Shown: positions 5,250 through 5,343 of the stretch, in pieces
Layout of the letters: each line of letters starts with the position of its first letter
How positions within the stretch are numbered: position 1 is the first letter of the stretch
NCBI GenBank assembly: GCA_021203915.1
Contig: JAJQAI010000108.1
Location: 1 to 5,343, forward strand
DNA from: Prevotella sp.
Lineage (GTDB): Bacteria > Bacteroidota > Bacteroidia > Bacteroidales > Bacteroidaceae
Direction: 5' to 3'
Length of the DNA stretch: 5,343 nucleotides
Program-made: the position numbers and the translations under genes
The notes under the pieces: generated by a model
Database searches by the model: none
The model's input: only the letters and a program-made list of their open reading frames with translations
What the model was told of the DNA's origin: nothing

Positions 5250-5343
5250 CCTTTCGAAAAGTGCTTTTTACCCAAATTTTCACCTTTTGAAAAGTGTTTT
5301 TTGCTCAAATTTTCACTTTTGAAAAAAGTGTTTTATAGAAAAC
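5250..5343. repeat. 33-bp tandem repeat, about 2.8 copies, cut by the window edge
   Basis: Unit 1 (5250-5282) and unit 2 (5283-5315) are both 33 bases and differ at 4 positions. Unit 3 (5316-5343 and beyond) is more diverged, with an indel, and runs off the window. Each unit begins with a small dyad (CTTTTGAAAAG or close variant; in unit 3 CACTTTT-GAA-AAAAGTG, perfect 7 bp) and contains CAAATTTTCA. All three strands of evidence suggest a noncoding intergenic repeat; stops interrupt the frames I checked. Copy number and the right end are unknown. Confidence 0.75.

Noticed and set aside
5250..5343. CRISPR array
   Set aside because: The 33-bp units are contiguous tandem copies with no unique spacers, and no cas genes are present.
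1..5343. Mobile element or defence system
   Set aside because: There is no transposase, integrase, toxin-antitoxin or nuclease gene, no terminal inverted repeats bounding the genes, and no obvious shift in composition between genes. The gene remnant near the right end is too short to call an insertion sequence.

Overview
The window looks like chromosomal DNA of a low-G+C member of the Bacteroidetes, most likely order Bacteroidales. Three things point there. The promoters match the Bacteroidetes pattern TTTG/TTG, about 19-20 bases, then TAnnTTTG, not the -35/-10 boxes of other bacteria. Start codons mostly lack a good Shine-Dalgarno sequence. The proteins read like Bacteroidales families: a FAA1-type acyl-CoA synthetase, the roughly 350-residue ArgE of this group, a small Rossmann-fold protein, a PduO-type cobalamin adenosyltransferase and a small acidic DUF2795 protein. 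I cannot fix the genus.

Layout. Positions 57-1871 (minus) encode a complete long-chain acyl-CoA synthetase reading out of the left end, with a weak terminator just past its stop. Positions 1872-2277 are a divergent control region. It holds a leftward promoter (2073-2104) that gives the synthetase an unusually long leader of about 195 bases, rich in inverted repeats and with one possible 20-codon upstream ORF. It also holds a rightward promoter (2174-2205) for argE and, between the two, a pair of TTAGGGGG direct repeats. argE (2278-3339, plus) ends at a possible weak terminator. A second rightward unit begins near 3425: a -7 box, a perfect 8-bp inverted repeat at the presumed 5' end of the RNA, a degenerate methyltransferase-like gene (3529-4125), and, 11 bases on, the cob(I)alamin adenosyltransferase (start revised to ATG at 4137, ending 4700). 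The DUF2795 gene (4750-4971) has its own promoter overlapping the end of the adenosyltransferase gene and is closed by a strong intrinsic terminator (5001-5048).

The last 370 bases contain no intact gene. They hold the terminator, a 49-codon start-less reading frame on the minus strand (5082-5231) that looks like the 3' remnant of a gene, and a 33-bp tandem repeat running off the right edge (5250-5343).

Functionally this is mostly housekeeping: fatty-acid activation, arginine biosynthesis (possibly through succinylated intermediates, as known in some Bacteroidetes), and adenosylcobalamin formation for B12-dependent enzymes. The genes do not form one pathway. I see no convincing new multi-gene system. 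The points most worth a second look are the structured leader of the synthetase, the G-run repeats between the divergent promoters, the methyltransferase-like protein that has lost its SAM-binding glycines, and the gene remnant next to tandem repeats.
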